Of a stretch of 64,000 nucleotides of DNA, positions 28,036-36,987 are shown in pieces. The position numbers and the translations under genes are program-made. Source of the DNA: Alphaproteobacteria bacterium (lineage in GTDB: Bacteria > Pseudomonadota > Alphaproteobacteria > Reyranellales > Reyranellaceae); assembly GCA_019635875.1 (NCBI GenBank), contig JAHBYP010000009.1, positions 124,001 through 188,000 of the forward strand, written 5' to 3'. The notes under the pieces are model-generated. The model was given only the letters and a program-made list of their open reading frames with translations. It was not told where the DNA came from and ran no database searches. The first letter of the stretch is position 1. Each line of letters starts with the position of its first letter.

Positions 28036-28965
28036 TCAAGCATCGTACTCCAGCCCCCACGCCGTGTAGCGCGAGCGGTCGTCGGCCCAGTTGGCACTGA
28101 CCTTGACGTGCAGGAACAGGTGCACGGGATGGCCGACCACCTCGGCCAGCTCGCGCCGCGCGCGCGCGCCGATCGACTTGATCTTGGCGCCGCCCTTGCC
28201 CAGCACGATCGAGCGCTGGTTGTCGCGCGCGACATGGATGGTGCATTCGACTCGCGCGCTGCCGTCCTTCTTCTGCTGCCAGCCCTCGGTCTCGACCGCG
28301 ATCTCGTAGGGCAGCTCTTCGTGCAGCTGCTCGAAGACCTGCTCGCGCACGATCTCCGACGCCAGCTGCCGCATCGGCATGTCGGTGGTCTGGTCCTCGG
28401 GGAAGAGAAACGGGCCGGGCGTAGCCTGCGCGGCGACGTGGTCGAGCAGGTCGCCGACGCCATCGCCGTTGATCGCCGACACCAGGAAGGTGCGCTCGAA
28501 CGCCAGCGCCTGGTTGGTCTCGGCGACCAGCGCCAGCAGCTTCTCGCGCGGCAGCAGGTCGATCTTGTTGACGACGAGGATCTTGGGATCGGGCCGGCTC
28601 GCCAGCCGTTCGAGGATGGCGCGCACGTCCTCGCTCAGCCCCTTGGCGGCGTCGATCACAAGCAGGATGCGATCACCCTCCTCCGCGCCCTTCCAGGCCG
28701 CGGCGACCATGGCGCGCTCCAGCCGGCGCTTCTGGGTGCGGAAGATGCCCGGCGTGTCGAGGAACAGGATCTGCGCGCGCCCGCCGTCCGGCAGCTCGCG
28801 CATGGCGATGCCCATGATGCGCGTGCGCGTGGTCTGCACCTTGCGCGAGACGATCGAGACCTTGGCGCCGACCAGCGCGTTGACCAGGGTCGACTTGCCG
28901 GCGTTGGGCGCGCCGACCACGGCGACCACGCCGGCGCGGGTCTTCATCGCCGACTGGCCACTCAC
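28036..28965 (-). CDS. era: GTPase Era
   Basis: The 309-residue protein has the GTPase motifs GAPNAGKST (G1), DTPG (G3) and NKID (G4), then the C-terminal KH domain with RSIVLGKGGAKIKSIG. Era binds the 3' end of 16S rRNA and assists 30S assembly. The GTG start at 28965 overlaps the rnc stop by 4 bp (GTGA). MKTRAGVVA at 28947 is an alternative ATG. The rnc-era coupling is a widely conserved arrangement. Confidence 0.96.
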   Translation of the reverse strand: MSGQSAMKTRAGVVAVVGAPNAGKSTLVNALVGAKVSIVSRKVQTTRTRIMGIAMRELPDGGRAQILFLDTPGIFRTQKRRLERAMVAAAWKGAEEGDRILLVIDAAKGLSEDVRAILERLASRPDPKILVVNKIDLLPREKLLALVAETNQALAFERTFLVSAINGDGVGDLLDHVAAQATPGPFLFPEDQTTDMPMRQLASEIVREQVFEQLHEELPYEIAVETEGWQQKKDGSARVECTIHVARDNQRSIVLGKGGAKIKSIGARARRELAEVVGHPVHLFLHVKVSANWADDRSRYTAWGLEYDA

Positions 28966-29684
28966 CGCAGCGTTTCCAGCAGGGTCTGCGCGGCGATGCG
29001 CTCGGCCTCACGCTTGTTGCCGCCGGCGCCGCGCATGGCGGCATGTCCCTTGACCTCGACCTCGATGACGAACTTGGGCGCGTGCGCCGGCCCTTCACGG
29101 CCCACCTCGCGGTAGACCGGCAGCGGCAGGCCGCGGCCCTGCGCCCATTCCTGCAGCTCGGTCTTGGGATCGCGCGGCGGCTTGGGTGAGCCGGCGATCA
29201 GTGGCTGCCACAGCCGCTCGATGAAGCCGCGCGCTGCCTGAAGGCCGCCGTCGATATAGAGCGCGCCGATCACCGCCTCGCAGGCATCGGCGAGGATTGC
29301 CGACTTGTCGCGCCCGCCGGTGGCATCCTCCGACTCTCCCAGGATGAGGTCGCCGCCCAGCTCGATCTCGCGCGCCACCGCCGCCAGGGCGCCGGCGCGG
29401 ACCAGGGCGGCGTGGCGGCGCGCCAGCTCGCCTTCGCTCTCGGCCGGGAATTGCGCCAGCAGCATGTCGGCCACGACCAGCGACAGCACGCGATCGCCGA
29501 GGAACTCCAGCCGCTCGTTGCCGAAGCGGAACGCCGCGTCGACGCGCTGGCGCTCGGCGGCGCTGCGATGCGTCAGCGCCTCGTCCAGCACGGCGGCATT
29601 CCTGAAGCTGTGGCCGAGCAGCCCGGCCAGTCGCACATGCGCGTCGGCCGATCGGCGCCCGGTCTTGCGGCGCTCGGCCACCAC
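28962..29684 (-). CDS. rnc: Ribonuclease III
   Basis: The 240-residue enzyme has the RNase III signature NERLEFLGDRVLSLVVADML (acidic metal ligands) near residue 57 and ADACEAVIGALYIDGG in the same domain. A C-terminal double-stranded RNA-binding domain (DPKTELQEWAQGRGLP through GNKREAERIAAQTLL) follows. It processes rRNA precursors and double-stranded transcripts. The start is GTG at 29684 with GAGG five bases upstream. It lies 7 bp after lepB. Confidence 0.96.
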   Translation of the reverse strand: MVAERRKTGRRSADAHVRLAGLLGHSFRNAAVLDEALTHRSAAERQRVDAAFRFGNERLEFLGDRVLSLVVADMLLAQFPAESEGELARRHAALVRAGALAAVAREIELGGDLILGESEDATGGRDKSAILADACEAVIGALYIDGGLQAARGFIERLWQPLIAGSPKPPRDPKTELQEWAQGRGLPLPVYREVGREGPAHAPKFVIEVEVKGHAAMRGAGGNKREAERIAAQTLLETLR

Positions 29685-29691
29685 GGGAGCC

Positions 29692-30588
29692 TCAGTGAAT
29701 CGCCTGGCCGATGCGCGACCAGCGGATGCGGCCCTCGAAGGGCGCGGTGACGAAGTTGCCGATGCCGTCGAGAATGCGGCCGATCACGCCGAGAGAGACT
29801 CCGCTCAGCAGGCGCTCGGTGAAGCCCGGCTCGTAGCCGGTCTCGATGTAGGAGAAGAACAGGAACTCGGCGCGGCCGACCAGGTTCTCCATCGGCACAT
29901 ACCAGCCCTGGACCTTGGTCTCGACCTGGCGCATACGCCCGTCGGGCATGCGCTCCATCGAGGTGAGGAAGCTGCGGCTGTCGGCCGAGTTGTCGCGATT
30001 GTCGCCCATGACGAAGACGTGGCCGGGCGGCACCTTGAACACCTCGGTGTTGTCGAAGCGCTCGTTGTCAGACTCCTCGAGGATGCGATGCGACACACCG
30101 CCGGGCAGGGTCTCGCGATAAAGCGTGCTGCGCGTGGTCCCGCCGCCGCTGCCCTGCACGGTGTCGTCGATGCGTGCGCGCTCGACCGGCTTGTCGTTGA
30201 TGTGCAGGACGCCGCCCTTCACCTGCACCGTGTCGCCCGGCAGGCCGACGATGCGCTTGATGTAGTCCGTCCTGTGGATGCCTTCGCCCTGGTCGCCGGG
30301 GTACTTGAACACCGCGACGTCGCCGCGCCGCGGCGCGCTTTCCATGACCCGGCCCGAGAACGGCGCCAGCGACAGCGGGAAGGAGTGCCGGCTGTAGCCG
30401 TATGAGTATTTCGAGACGAACAGGTAGTCGCCGACCAGCAGGGTCGGGATCATCGAGCCGCTGGGGATGTTGAACGGCTCGAAGGCGAAGGTGCGAACGA
30501 CCAGCGCGATCAGCACGGCATAGACGACGGTCCGGATGGTCTCGCCCCAGCCGCCCTCGTCCTTGCTGTCCCGGTTTCTGCTCGCCAT
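29692..30588 (-). CDS. lepB: Signal peptidase I
   Basis: The protein has 298 residues from MASRNRDSKD. A single N-terminal membrane segment at about residues 18-35 precedes the catalytic domain. The nucleophile is Ser45 in PSGSMIPTL and the general base Lys111 in DYIKRIVGLPGD. FVMGDNRDNSADSR is the conserved GDNR block. It cleaves signal peptides at the periplasmic face. I chose the start at 30588 over upstream in-frame ATGs at 30600-30603 and 30744 because GGACGGCGGA immediately precedes it, though MMDGG at 30603 is possible. Confidence 0.94.
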   Translation of the reverse strand: MASRNRDSKDEGGWGETIRTVVYAVLIALVVRTFAFEPFNIPSGSMIPTLLVGDYLFVSKYSYGYSRHSFPLSLAPFSGRVMESAPRRGDVAVFKYPGDQGEGIHRTDYIKRIVGLPGDTVQVKGGVLHINDKPVERARIDDTVQGSGGGTTRSTLYRETLPGGVSHRILEESDNERFDNTEVFKVPPGHVFVMGDNRDNSADSRSFLTSMERMPDGRMRQVETKVQGWYVPMENLVGRAEFLFFSYIETGYEPGFTERLLSGVSLGVIGRILDGIGNFVTAPFEGRIRWSRIGQAIH

Positions 30589-30832
30589 TCCGCCGTCCAT
30601 CATCGCCTGCGCCGGCCGGACGGGGTCACCGGCCGACGGAGCGCGGATATAACAGGGATCGGGGGGCGAGTCCTGCTGATTTCCCTGAGATTTCCGGGGA
30701 TTCCCGCCTGCGTCACACGAACGCAGGCGATCCAGCACGGTCACAAATCAGGCGGTTGTCGCTTGCCTGCCCACCGCCCAGGCATCATCCCAAGCAGCGG
30801 CCAAGGTTGGAATTCTCCCTACGATTGCCGAC

Positions 30833-31231
30833 TCAAGCCGGCAGGGCCTCGATGACCACGAAGGCCTGGGCCAGCGGCCCGTCATCGGTGATGGTGACGT
30901 GGACCTCGACCCGCATGCCCGGCGGGGTGATCTCCTGAAGCCGGGCCAGCGCGCCGCCGGTCATGACCACGGTGGGCTTGCCGCCGCGCTGGTTGACCAC
31001 CCCCATGTCGCGCCAGAAGACGCCCCGGCGGAAGCCGGTGCCCAGGGCCTTGGAGCAGGCCTCCTTGACGGCGAAGCGCTTGGCGTAGCTCGCCGCCCGC
31101 ATCGCCCGGCCGTCCGATTTGGCCCGCTCGATATCGGTGAACACCCGGTGCGTGAAGCGGTCGCCGAAGCGCTCCAGGCTCTTCTCGATGCGGCGGATGT
31201 CGATCAGGTCGCTGCCGATGCCGATGATCAT
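30833..31231 (-). CDS. acpS: Holo-[acyl-carrier-protein] synthase
   Basis: The 132-residue enzyme has the AcpS start [16 protein letters not shown], with the metal-binding Asp, and [14 protein letters not shown] with the second acidic ligand. It transfers phosphopantetheine from CoA to acyl carrier protein. It sits between pdxJ and lepB, with about 245 bp before lepB that contain no gene I can support. Confidence 0.96.
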   Translation of the reverse strand: MIIGIGSDLIDIRRIEKSLERFGDRFTHRVFTDIERAKSDGRAMRAASYAKRFAVKEACSKALGTGFRRGVFWRDMGVVNQRGGKPTVVMTGGALARLQEITPPGMRVEVHVTITDDGPLAQAFVVIEALPA

Positions 31232-31252
31232 GCCCCGCCCATAGCGCGAAGC

Positions 31253-31999
31253 TCAGGCTTTCGCCACCCCGCGCGCGAAGTCCATGATCCGGCGCATCTC
31301 GCGGATCGCCGGCACGAATCCGACGAAGATCGCCTCGCCGACCAGGAAATGACCGATGTTCAGCTCCCGCACATTGGCGATGGCCGAGATCGGTGCGACG
31401 TTCTCGTAGTTCAGCCCGTGCCCGGCATGGCACTCCAGGCCCAGCGTCTCGCACAGCGCGGCCGCCTTCTGGATGCGCGCCAGCTCGGCGGCGCGCTCGG
31501 CACCCTCGATCTCGCAGTATCGGCCGGTGTGCAGCTCGACCACAGGTGCGCCCAGCGACACCGCCGCCTCGAGCTGCCGCGAATCGGCCTCGACGAACAG
31601 CGACACGCGGATGCCGGCATCGCGCAGGCGGGTCACGATCGGCTTGAGGTTGTTGTGCTGGCCGGCGGCGTCGAGCCCGCCCTCAGTCGTGCGCTCCTCG
31701 CGCTTCTCCGGCACGATGCAGGCGGCGTGCGGCCGGTGCTTGAGCGCGATCGCCAGCATCTCCTCGGTCGCCGCCATCTCGAAGTTCAGCGGCAGCGCGA
31801 CCTCGCTTACCAGCCGCGGAATGTCGGCGTCGATGATGTGCCGGCGATCCTCGCGCAGATGCGCGGTGATACCGTCGGCCCCCGCCTCCTTCGCCAGCAG
31901 CGCCGCACGCACCGGATCGGGCGTGCTGCCGCCGCGCGCGTTGCGCACGGTGGCGACGTGATCGACGTTGATCCCGAGGCGCTGATGGGCGGCGGTCAT
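31253..31999 (-). CDS. pdxJ: Pyridoxine 5'-phosphate synthase
   Basis: The 248-residue TIM-barrel enzyme has [16 protein letters not shown] at the N-terminus, then [16 protein letters not shown], the [10 protein letters not shown] block and [12 protein letters not shown]. It forms pyridoxine 5'-phosphate from 1-deoxyxylulose 5-phosphate and 3-amino-2-oxopropyl phosphate. The pdxJ-acpS pairing, 21 bp apart, is common in proteobacteria. Confidence 0.97.
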   Translation of the reverse strand: MTAAHQRLGINVDHVATVRNARGGSTPDPVRAALLAKEAGADGITAHLREDRRHIIDADIPRLVSEVALPLNFEMAATEEMLAIALKHRPHAACIVPEKREERTTEGGLDAAGQHNNLKPIVTRLRDAGIRVSLFVEADSRQLEAAVSLGAPVVELHTGRYCEIEGAERAAELARIQKAAALCETLGLECHAGHGLNYENVAPISAIANVRELNIGHFLVGEAIFVGFVPAIREMRRIMDFARGVAKA

Positions 32000-32088
32000 G
32001 GAGAGTCCGACAGGTTGATCGTCGCCGCGATGCTACGGAGACGTCCATTCAGCGTCCGCCAGGAGATTGTCCGCATTGTGGGACAAAG

Positions 32089-34269
32089 TCACATCCGCGC
32101 CCGCTCCACCGCATTGATCACCGGCGTCGCCCGCAGTGCCGCGGTGATCTCCGCCAGATGCCGCACGTCGTTGACCTCAATATCGACGATCATGTCGAAG
32201 AAGTCGGGCGAGCGGTTGACGATCTTGAGGTTGTTGATGTTGCCGTCGTTCTTGGCGATCACCGTCGTCATGCTCGACAAGGTACCGGGCTGGTTGGCCA
32301 CCGTGATCTTCAGGCGGCCGACATACTTGCCGATGTTCTCGCCGCTGGCCTGCCAGCCGACATCGATCCAGCGCTCGGGCGTGTCGGCGAAGCTCTCCAG
32401 GGTCTCGCAGTCGATGGTGTGGATCGTCACGCCCTTGCCCGTGGTGATGATGCCGACGATACGGTCGCCCGGCAGCGGGTGGCAGCAGCGCGCGAAGTGC
32501 ACCGCCATGCCCGGGATCAGGCCGCGGATGGCGATCGCGGTGCCCTTGCCATCGGCACCCGAATCGCCCTGGTCGCGCAGCCTGGCGCGGGCACGCGCCA
32601 ACGGCACGACGTCGGCGCCCTTGGCGCCGCGCGTGCGTTGCGCCTTCAGCCCGGGATAGACCGCCATCACCACGTCGCGCGCCGAGACGAGGCCGGCGCC
32701 GATCGCGGCGTGCAGGTCCTCGACGCTGGCCTGCTTGAAGTTGGCCAGCACGCCCTGCAGGCCCTTCTCGGTCTGCGTCTCGCCGCTGTCGGTGAAGGCG
32801 CGCGACAGCATCGAGCGGCCAAGGGTCAGATACTGCTCGCGCTGGCGCGTGCGCACGAAACGGCGGATCGCCGCCTTGGCCTTGCCGGTGACGACGAAGC
32901 GTTCCCATTCCGGTGACGGCGTCTGCGCCTTGGAGGTCGAGATCTCGACCTGGTCGCCGTTGCGCAGCTCGTGCCGCAGCGGAACGATGCGGCCGTTGAC
33001 CTTGGCGCCGACGCAGGTGTCGCCGATCTGCGAGTGCACGGCGTAGGCGAAGTCGATCGGGGTGGAGCCGCGCGGCAGGGTGATCAGCTCGCCCTTGGGC
33101 GTGAAGCAGAACACCTGGTCCTGGAACATCTCGAGCTTGGTGTGCTCGAGGAACTCCTCCGGGCCGGAGGCCTTGTCGAGGATCTCCAGCAGCTCGCGCA
33201 GCCAGCGGTACTGACGGCCCTCGGTATGGCTGTCGCCGTCCTTGTAGATCCAGTGGGCGGCGACGCCGTGCTCGGCCTCCTCGTGCATCTCGCTGGTGCG
33301 GATCTGGATCTCGATGCGATGGTTCAGCGGCCCGAGCACGCCGGTATGCAGCGAGCGGTAGCCGTTGGGCTTGGGCAGCGAGAGATAGTCCTTGAAGCGA
33401 TCCGGCACGACGCGGTAGCGCGCGTGAATTGCGCCCAGCGCCCCGTAGCAATCGGCGATCGTGCCGACCACGACCCGGAAGGCCATGATGTCGGAGAGCT
33501 GCTCGAACGAGACGTTCTTGCGCTGCATTTTGCGCCAGATCGAGTAGGGCGATTTCTCGCGACCGCTGACCTCGGCCTGCAGTCCCTGCTCCTTCAGCGT
33601 GGCGCCCAGCTCGGCGACGATGCGCGGCACGGCACTGCGGCCCCTCTCGCGCAGGAAGTCGAGCCGCGCCACGACCGATTGGCGGCCCTCGGGATTGAGC
33701 TCGGCGAAGGCCATGTCCTCGAGCTGGTCCTTGACGCGCTCCATGCCGATGCGCGAGGCGAGCGGCGCGTAGATGTCCATTGTCTCGCGCGCGATGCGGC
33801 GGCGACGTTCGTCCTCCTTGATGTAATTCAGCGTCTTCATGTTGTGCAGCCGGTCGGCCAGCTTGACCAGCAGCACGCGGATGTCGTCGGACATCGCCAG
33901 CACCAGCTTGCGGAAGTTCTCCGCCTGCTTGGTGCGGTCCGATTGCAGCTCCAGCCGAGACAGCTTGGTCACGCCGTCGACCAGCTTGGCGATCTTGGGG
34001 CCGAAGAGCTGCTCGATCTCCTCCAGCGTGGCGTCGGTGTCCTCGACCGTGTCGTGCAGGAGCGCGGTGACGATCGAGGCGCTGTCGAGCCGCATGTCGG
34101 TGAGGATGCCGGCGACCTCGAGGGGATGCGAGAAATAGGGATCGCCCGAGGCGCGCGTCTGCGCGCCGTGCTTGCGCAGGCCGTAGACATAGGCGCGGTT
34201 CAGCAGATCCTCGTCAGCACCGGGATCGTAGGCCTTGACGCGCTCAACCAGCTCGAACTGGCGAATCAT
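32089..34269 (-). CDS. spoT: Bifunctional (p)ppGpp synthetase/hydrolase (Rsh)
   Basis: The 726-residue protein contains, in order, an HD hydrolase domain (ALLHDTVEDT), a synthetase domain (SLPKPNGYRSLHTGV), a TGS domain (VFCFTPKGELITLPRGSTP) and a C-terminal ACT domain (RLKITVANQPGTLSSMT). Both catalytic cores look intact, as expected for the single Rsh enzyme of alphaproteobacteria. It makes and destroys the alarmone under starvation. I chose the ATG at 34269 (MIRQFELVERV). rpoZ, a ppGpp-relevant RNA polymerase subunit gene, lies upstream, separated by a palindromic repeat. Confidence 0.96.
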   Translation of the reverse strand: MIRQFELVERVKAYDPGADEDLLNRAYVYGLRKHGAQTRASGDPYFSHPLEVAGILTDMRLDSASIVTALLHDTVEDTDATLEEIEQLFGPKIAKLVDGVTKLSRLELQSDRTKQAENFRKLVLAMSDDIRVLLVKLADRLHNMKTLNYIKEDERRRRIARETMDIYAPLASRIGMERVKDQLEDMAFAELNPEGRQSVVARLDFLRERGRSAVPRIVAELGATLKEQGLQAEVSGREKSPYSIWRKMQRKNVSFEQLSDIMAFRVVVGTIADCYGALGAIHARYRVVPDRFKDYLSLPKPNGYRSLHTGVLGPLNHRIEIQIRTSEMHEEAEHGVAAHWIYKDGDSHTEGRQYRWLRELLEILDKASGPEEFLEHTKLEMFQDQVFCFTPKGELITLPRGSTPIDFAYAVHSQIGDTCVGAKVNGRIVPLRHELRNGDQVEISTSKAQTPSPEWERFVVTGKAKAAIRRFVRTRQREQYLTLGRSMLSRAFTDSGETQTEKGLQGVLANFKQASVEDLHAAIGAGLVSARDVVMAVYPGLKAQRTRGAKGADVVPLARARARLRDQGDSGADGKGTAIAIRGLIPGMAVHFARCCHPLPGDRIVGIITTGKGVTIHTIDCETLESFADTPERWIDVGWQASGENIGKYVGRLKITVANQPGTLSSMTTVIAKNDGNINNLKIVNRSPDFFDMIVDIEVNDVRHLAEITAALRATPVINAVERARM

Positions 34270-34333
34270 GCGTCGAATATAATCGCTGCGACGCGGGATC
34301 GCCACGCGTGGCGCTCGGCGCCGCCGCAATCGT

Positions 34334-34400
34334 TGTCATCCCGAGCGCAGCGAGGGATCCCGGCGGTATCCCGGATCCCCCGCTGCGATCGGGATGACAG
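34334..34400. repeat. Palindromic intergenic repeat, family A copy 3
   Basis: Left arm 34334-34360 holds the core CCCGAGCGCAGCGAGGGATC. Right arm 34373-34399 is the reverse complement with a few mismatches. It lies between rpoZ and spoT, just beyond the rpoZ terminator. Confidence 0.85.
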
Positions 34401-34413
34401 TCGGAAACGGCAA

Positions 34414-34442
34414 AGCGCCGGTCGGCGGACCCGACCGGCGCT
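34414..34442 (-). terminator. Likely intrinsic terminator of rpoZ
   Basis: A perfect 12-bp stem (AGCGCCGGTCGG pairing with CCGACCGGCGCT) with a 5-base loop lies 28 bp past the rpoZ stop. On the minus strand it is followed by TTTGCCGTTT. If efficient, it would separate rpoZ from spoT transcription. Confidence 0.75.
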
Positions 34443-34469
34443 CGCGAAAACGTAAGGTCCCTGACCGAT

Positions 34470-34838
34470 CTACGGCTGATCGGTATCGTCGTACTCGTCG
34501 GCGCCCGGCAGCGCGCGCGGCTGCGCGGCCTCGGCGCCCTGCTGCGCCAGTGTCGCGGCCAGTTCCTGCTCGAGCTCCAGCATTTCGCCGCCCTCTTCCG
34601 GACGGTCGATATCGGAGTGCTTCTGCAGGCCCTTGACGATCGACTCGCGCAGCACGTCGAGCTGCATCTTGGACTCGGCGATCTCGCGCAGGGCGACGAC
34701 CGGGTTCTTGTCGCGGTCGCGGTCGAGCATCAGCGGCGCGCCGGCCGAGATGTCGCGCGCACGCTGGGCCGCCAGCATGACGAGATCGAAACGGTTGGGT
34801 ACCTGGACGATGCAGTCTTCGACGGTGACGCGTGCCAC
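34470..34838 (-). CDS. rpoZ: RNA polymerase omega subunit
   Basis: The 122-residue protein has the omega signature [20 protein letters not shown] (positions 1-20), then [15 protein letters not shown] and [11 protein letters not shown]. The C-terminal tail is acidic and variable. It binds beta-prime and helps assembly and ppGpp response. The start is GTG, with a strong GGAGG six bases upstream. The rpoZ-rsh order is conserved in many proteobacteria. Confidence 0.97.
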   Translation of the reverse strand: MARVTVEDCIVQVPNRFDLVMLAAQRARDISAGAPLMLDRDRDKNPVVALREIAESKMQLDVLRESIVKGLQKHSDIDRPEEGGEMLELEQELAATLAQQGAEAAQPRALPGADEYDDTDQP

Positions 34839-34871
34839 TGAGGGCCTCCATCACGGCAAATGGGGAGCGCG

Positions 34872-34900
34872 GTGATACCGGCGGCAGGCGCCGATGGCAA
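34872..34900 (-). promoter_or_regulatory. Candidate rpoZ promoter
   Basis: On the minus strand, TTGCCA (34900-34895) and TATCAC (34877-34872) are spaced by 17 bp. They match the sigma-70 consensus at five and four of six positions. The start point would be near 34865, giving a leader of about 26 bases. Confidence 0.5.
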
Positions 34901-34904
34901 GCCT

Positions 34905-35411
34905 TCAGGCGGGCAGGCGCTCGGCCGCCTGGCCGGCCGGCAGGGCCGCAATCAGCGCGTCGATCGCCGCACCGGTGAGCGGATGCCGCCAGTCAGGCGC
35001 GATGTCCCGCAGGGGCAGAAGGACAAAGGCCCTTTCTTCAAGTTTCACATGAGGAATGATTGATATTCCTATATAATTCAACCGATTAATAATCGACCTA
35101 TAGTCAACGAGATCAAGGTCTATGAAGCGTGGGGCATTGCGAACCGAGCGCACGCGCCCGAAATCGTCCTCGATGCCATGCATTGTCGCCAGGAGGGCGT
35201 CGGGGCCCAGACCGGTGGCGACCTCGGCCACGGCGTTGATGTACCAGGGCTGGTCGGACGCCGGCACGGGCGCCGTGCGGTACCAGGGCGAGCGTCTGAC
35301 CACGCGGACACCGCGATCATTCAAGCGGGCGAGCGCGTGCCTCAAGGTTCGGGTCGGTGGCCCGAACTTCGGATGGGGAAGGTTGGCGCCCAGACCGATG
35401 TAGATGCTCAC
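34905..35411 (-). CDS. folK: 2-amino-4-hydroxy-6-hydroxymethyldihydropteridine pyrophosphokinase
   Basis: The 168-residue enzyme has the HPPK motifs IYIGLGANL, SPWYRTAPVP and RNAPRFIDLDLVDY (catalytic Asp pair). It phosphorylates the pterin precursor in folate synthesis. The start is GTG. Residues about 105-125 (SIINRLNYIGISIIPHVKLE) diverge from the usual family sequence, and the DNA there is much more AT-rich than its surroundings. The downstream end RAFVLLPLRDIAPDWRHPL is again normal, so the gene appears intact. Confidence 0.95.
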   Translation of the reverse strand: MSIYIGLGANLPHPKFGPPTRTLRHALARLNDRGVRVVRRSPWYRTAPVPASDQPWYINAVAEVATGLGPDALLATMHGIEDDFGRVRSVRNAPRFIDLDLVDYRSIINRLNYIGISIIPHVKLEERAFVLLPLRDIAPDWRHPLTGAAIDALIAALPAGQAAERLPA

Positions 35412-35622
35412 TGATTATTTCCCAAGCACTGTCAGCAGTTTATGACCGAGAACTGCGAGAAACGTCGAAGTCGTTGATAAATCGTCAACATCTTGCCGTC
35501 CGCAATTGACTCACGTACACTCAGTGGTAGTTTGCGTCGTTTCCGAATTGTCGGCGGCATGGAACCAACTGTGCCAGCCAACCAAGAATTACCTCCCCTC
35601 TGGACTCATAAGGATTAGTGCG

Positions 35623-36243
35623 ATGAAAAATCATTTCTACCCCGAAGAGCGCCTAGCCCTCTTCATCGACGGTGCCAATCTCTACTCTGCCGCCCGCGCC
35701 CTGGGCTTCGATATCGACTACCGCAAGCTGCTGAAGGTCTTCCGCGACCGCGGCCGACTGGTGCGTGCCTACTACTACACGGCGCTGGTCGAGGATCAGG
35801 AATACTCGCCCATCCGTCCGCTGGTCGACTGGCTCGACTACAACGGCTACACGATGGTGACCAAGCCGACCAAGGAATTCACCGACGCCATGGGGCGTCG
35901 CAAGATCAAGGGCAACATGGACATCGAGCTGGCCATCGATGTCCTGGAAATGGCCGAGCATCTCGACCACGTCGTGGTGTTCTCGGGCGACGGCGACTTC
36001 CGCCGCCTGGTCGAAGCCGTGCAGCGCCGCGGCCTGCGCGTCTCGGTGGTCAGCACCATCAAGTCGGCGCCCCCGATGGTCGCCGACGAGCTGCGTCGCC
36101 AGGCCGACGAGTTCATCGAGCTGGCCGAGCTGGCGCCGCTGATCGCGCGCTCCGCCGCCGACCGCCCGTCGCGCCAGACCAGCCCGATCCAGCGGCCGGA
36201 CGCTGATGCCGACGACGACGGCCAGATGGTGCGCTCAGCCTGA
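35623..36243 (+). CDS. NYN-domain (LabA/DUF88-like) putative RNase
   Basis: The 206-residue protein has the PIN-like NYN fold: LALFIDGANLYSAAR with Asp16, KGNMDIELAIDVLEMA, and VVFSGDGDFRRLVEAVQRRG carrying the second acidic pair. These form a probable metal-dependent nuclease site. The C-terminal 40 residues are polar and disordered. The ATG at 35623 has AGGA upstream and follows a 211-bp AT-rich spacer shared with folK. In-frame upstream codons from 35506 do not resemble the family. Its RNA target is unknown. Confidence 0.9.
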   Translation: MKNHFYPEERLALFIDGANLYSAARALGFDIDYRKLLKVFRDRGRLVRAYYYTALVEDQEYSPIRPLVDWLDYNGYTMVTKPTKEFTDAMGRRKIKGNMDIELAIDVLEMAEHLDHVVVFSGDGDFRRLVEAVQRRGLRVSVVSTIKSAPPMVADELRRQADEFIELAELAPLIARSAADRPSRQTSPIQRPDADADDDGQMVRSA

Positions 36244-36270
36244 GGCGGCCTCCCTCGACCGGATCGACGA

Positions 36271-36290
36271 AAGGGGGCTGCGGCCCCCTT
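36271..36290 (+). terminator. Candidate terminator after the NYN gene
   Basis: AAGGGGGC pairs with GCCCCCTT across a TGCG loop, an 8-bp stem 27 bp past the stop, followed by CTCATTT. It lies just before the UDG start, so the two genes may be separate transcripts. Confidence 0.6.
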
Positions 36291-36313
36291 CTCATTTGCC
36301 TAATGTCCGCGCC

Positions 36314-36967
36314 GTGTCCGACAGCACCACCTTCACCCCGCCCTCGCGTGACTGCCCGCTCTGTCCGCGACTGGTCGATTTCCGCCACCTGCATCGCGCC
36401 GAGCACGCCGACTGGCACAATGCGCCGGTGCCCTCCTTCGGGCCGATCACCGCGCGGCTGCTGATCGTCGGCCTGGCGCCTGGCCTGCGCGGCGCCAACC
36501 GCACCGGGCGGCCCTTCACCGGCGACTACGCTGGCGACCTGCTGTACTCGACCCTGCTGAGATTCGGCCTGGCGCGCGGCACCTTCCGCGCCGATCCGGG
36601 GGACGGGCTGGAACTGCTCGATTGCCGCATCGCCAACGCCGTGCGCTGCGTGCCGCCCGAGAACAAGCCCCTGCCCACGGAGTTCGGTCACTGCCGGCCG
36701 TTCCTGGTGAGCGAGATCGCCAGCATGCCAAACCTCAAGGTGCTGGTGGCGCTGGGCAAAGGCGCGCACGACCAGGCACTTCGCGCACTGCATGTGCGGC
36801 CGGCCGGCAGGTTCCCCTTCGTCCATAATCGCCTGCACGATCTGCCCAGCGGCCTGGCGCTGGCCGACAGCTACCACTGCTCGCGCTACAACACGAATAC
36901 CGGGCGCCTGACCGAGGCCATGTTCCACGACGTGTTCCGGTCCGTCCTGGAGCGTCTGGCGGGCTGA
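36314..36967 (+). CDS. Uracil-DNA glycosylase, family 5 (UdgB type)
   Basis: The protein has 217 residues from a GTG. The active-site motif is GLAPGLRGANRTGRPFTGDY at about 53-72, the UdgB form with no catalytic Asp/Asn of family 1. The second motif is HCSRYNTNTG near the C-terminus. Cysteines in DCPLC (residues 14 and 17) and in the NAVRCVPP region could bind the [4Fe-4S] cluster of families 4 and 5. It excises uracil and deaminated purines from DNA. The start has no good ribosome binding site, so the exact N-terminus is uncertain. Confidence 0.9.
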   Translation: MSDSTTFTPPSRDCPLCPRLVDFRHLHRAEHADWHNAPVPSFGPITARLLIVGLAPGLRGANRTGRPFTGDYAGDLLYSTLLRFGLARGTFRADPGDGLELLDCRIANAVRCVPPENKPLPTEFGHCRPFLVSEIASMPNLKVLVALGKGAHDQALRALHVRPAGRFPFVHNRLHDLPSGLALADSYHCSRYNTNTGRLTEAMFHDVFRSVLERLAG

Positions 36968-36987
36968 CGCCACGCCGCCGCCGGCGT

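Noticed and set aside
30589-30832. Hidden gene in the 244-bp spacer between acpS and lepB
   Set aside because: The in-frame extension of LepB to 30744 is proline/charge-rich and unlike the family. No other frame is supported.
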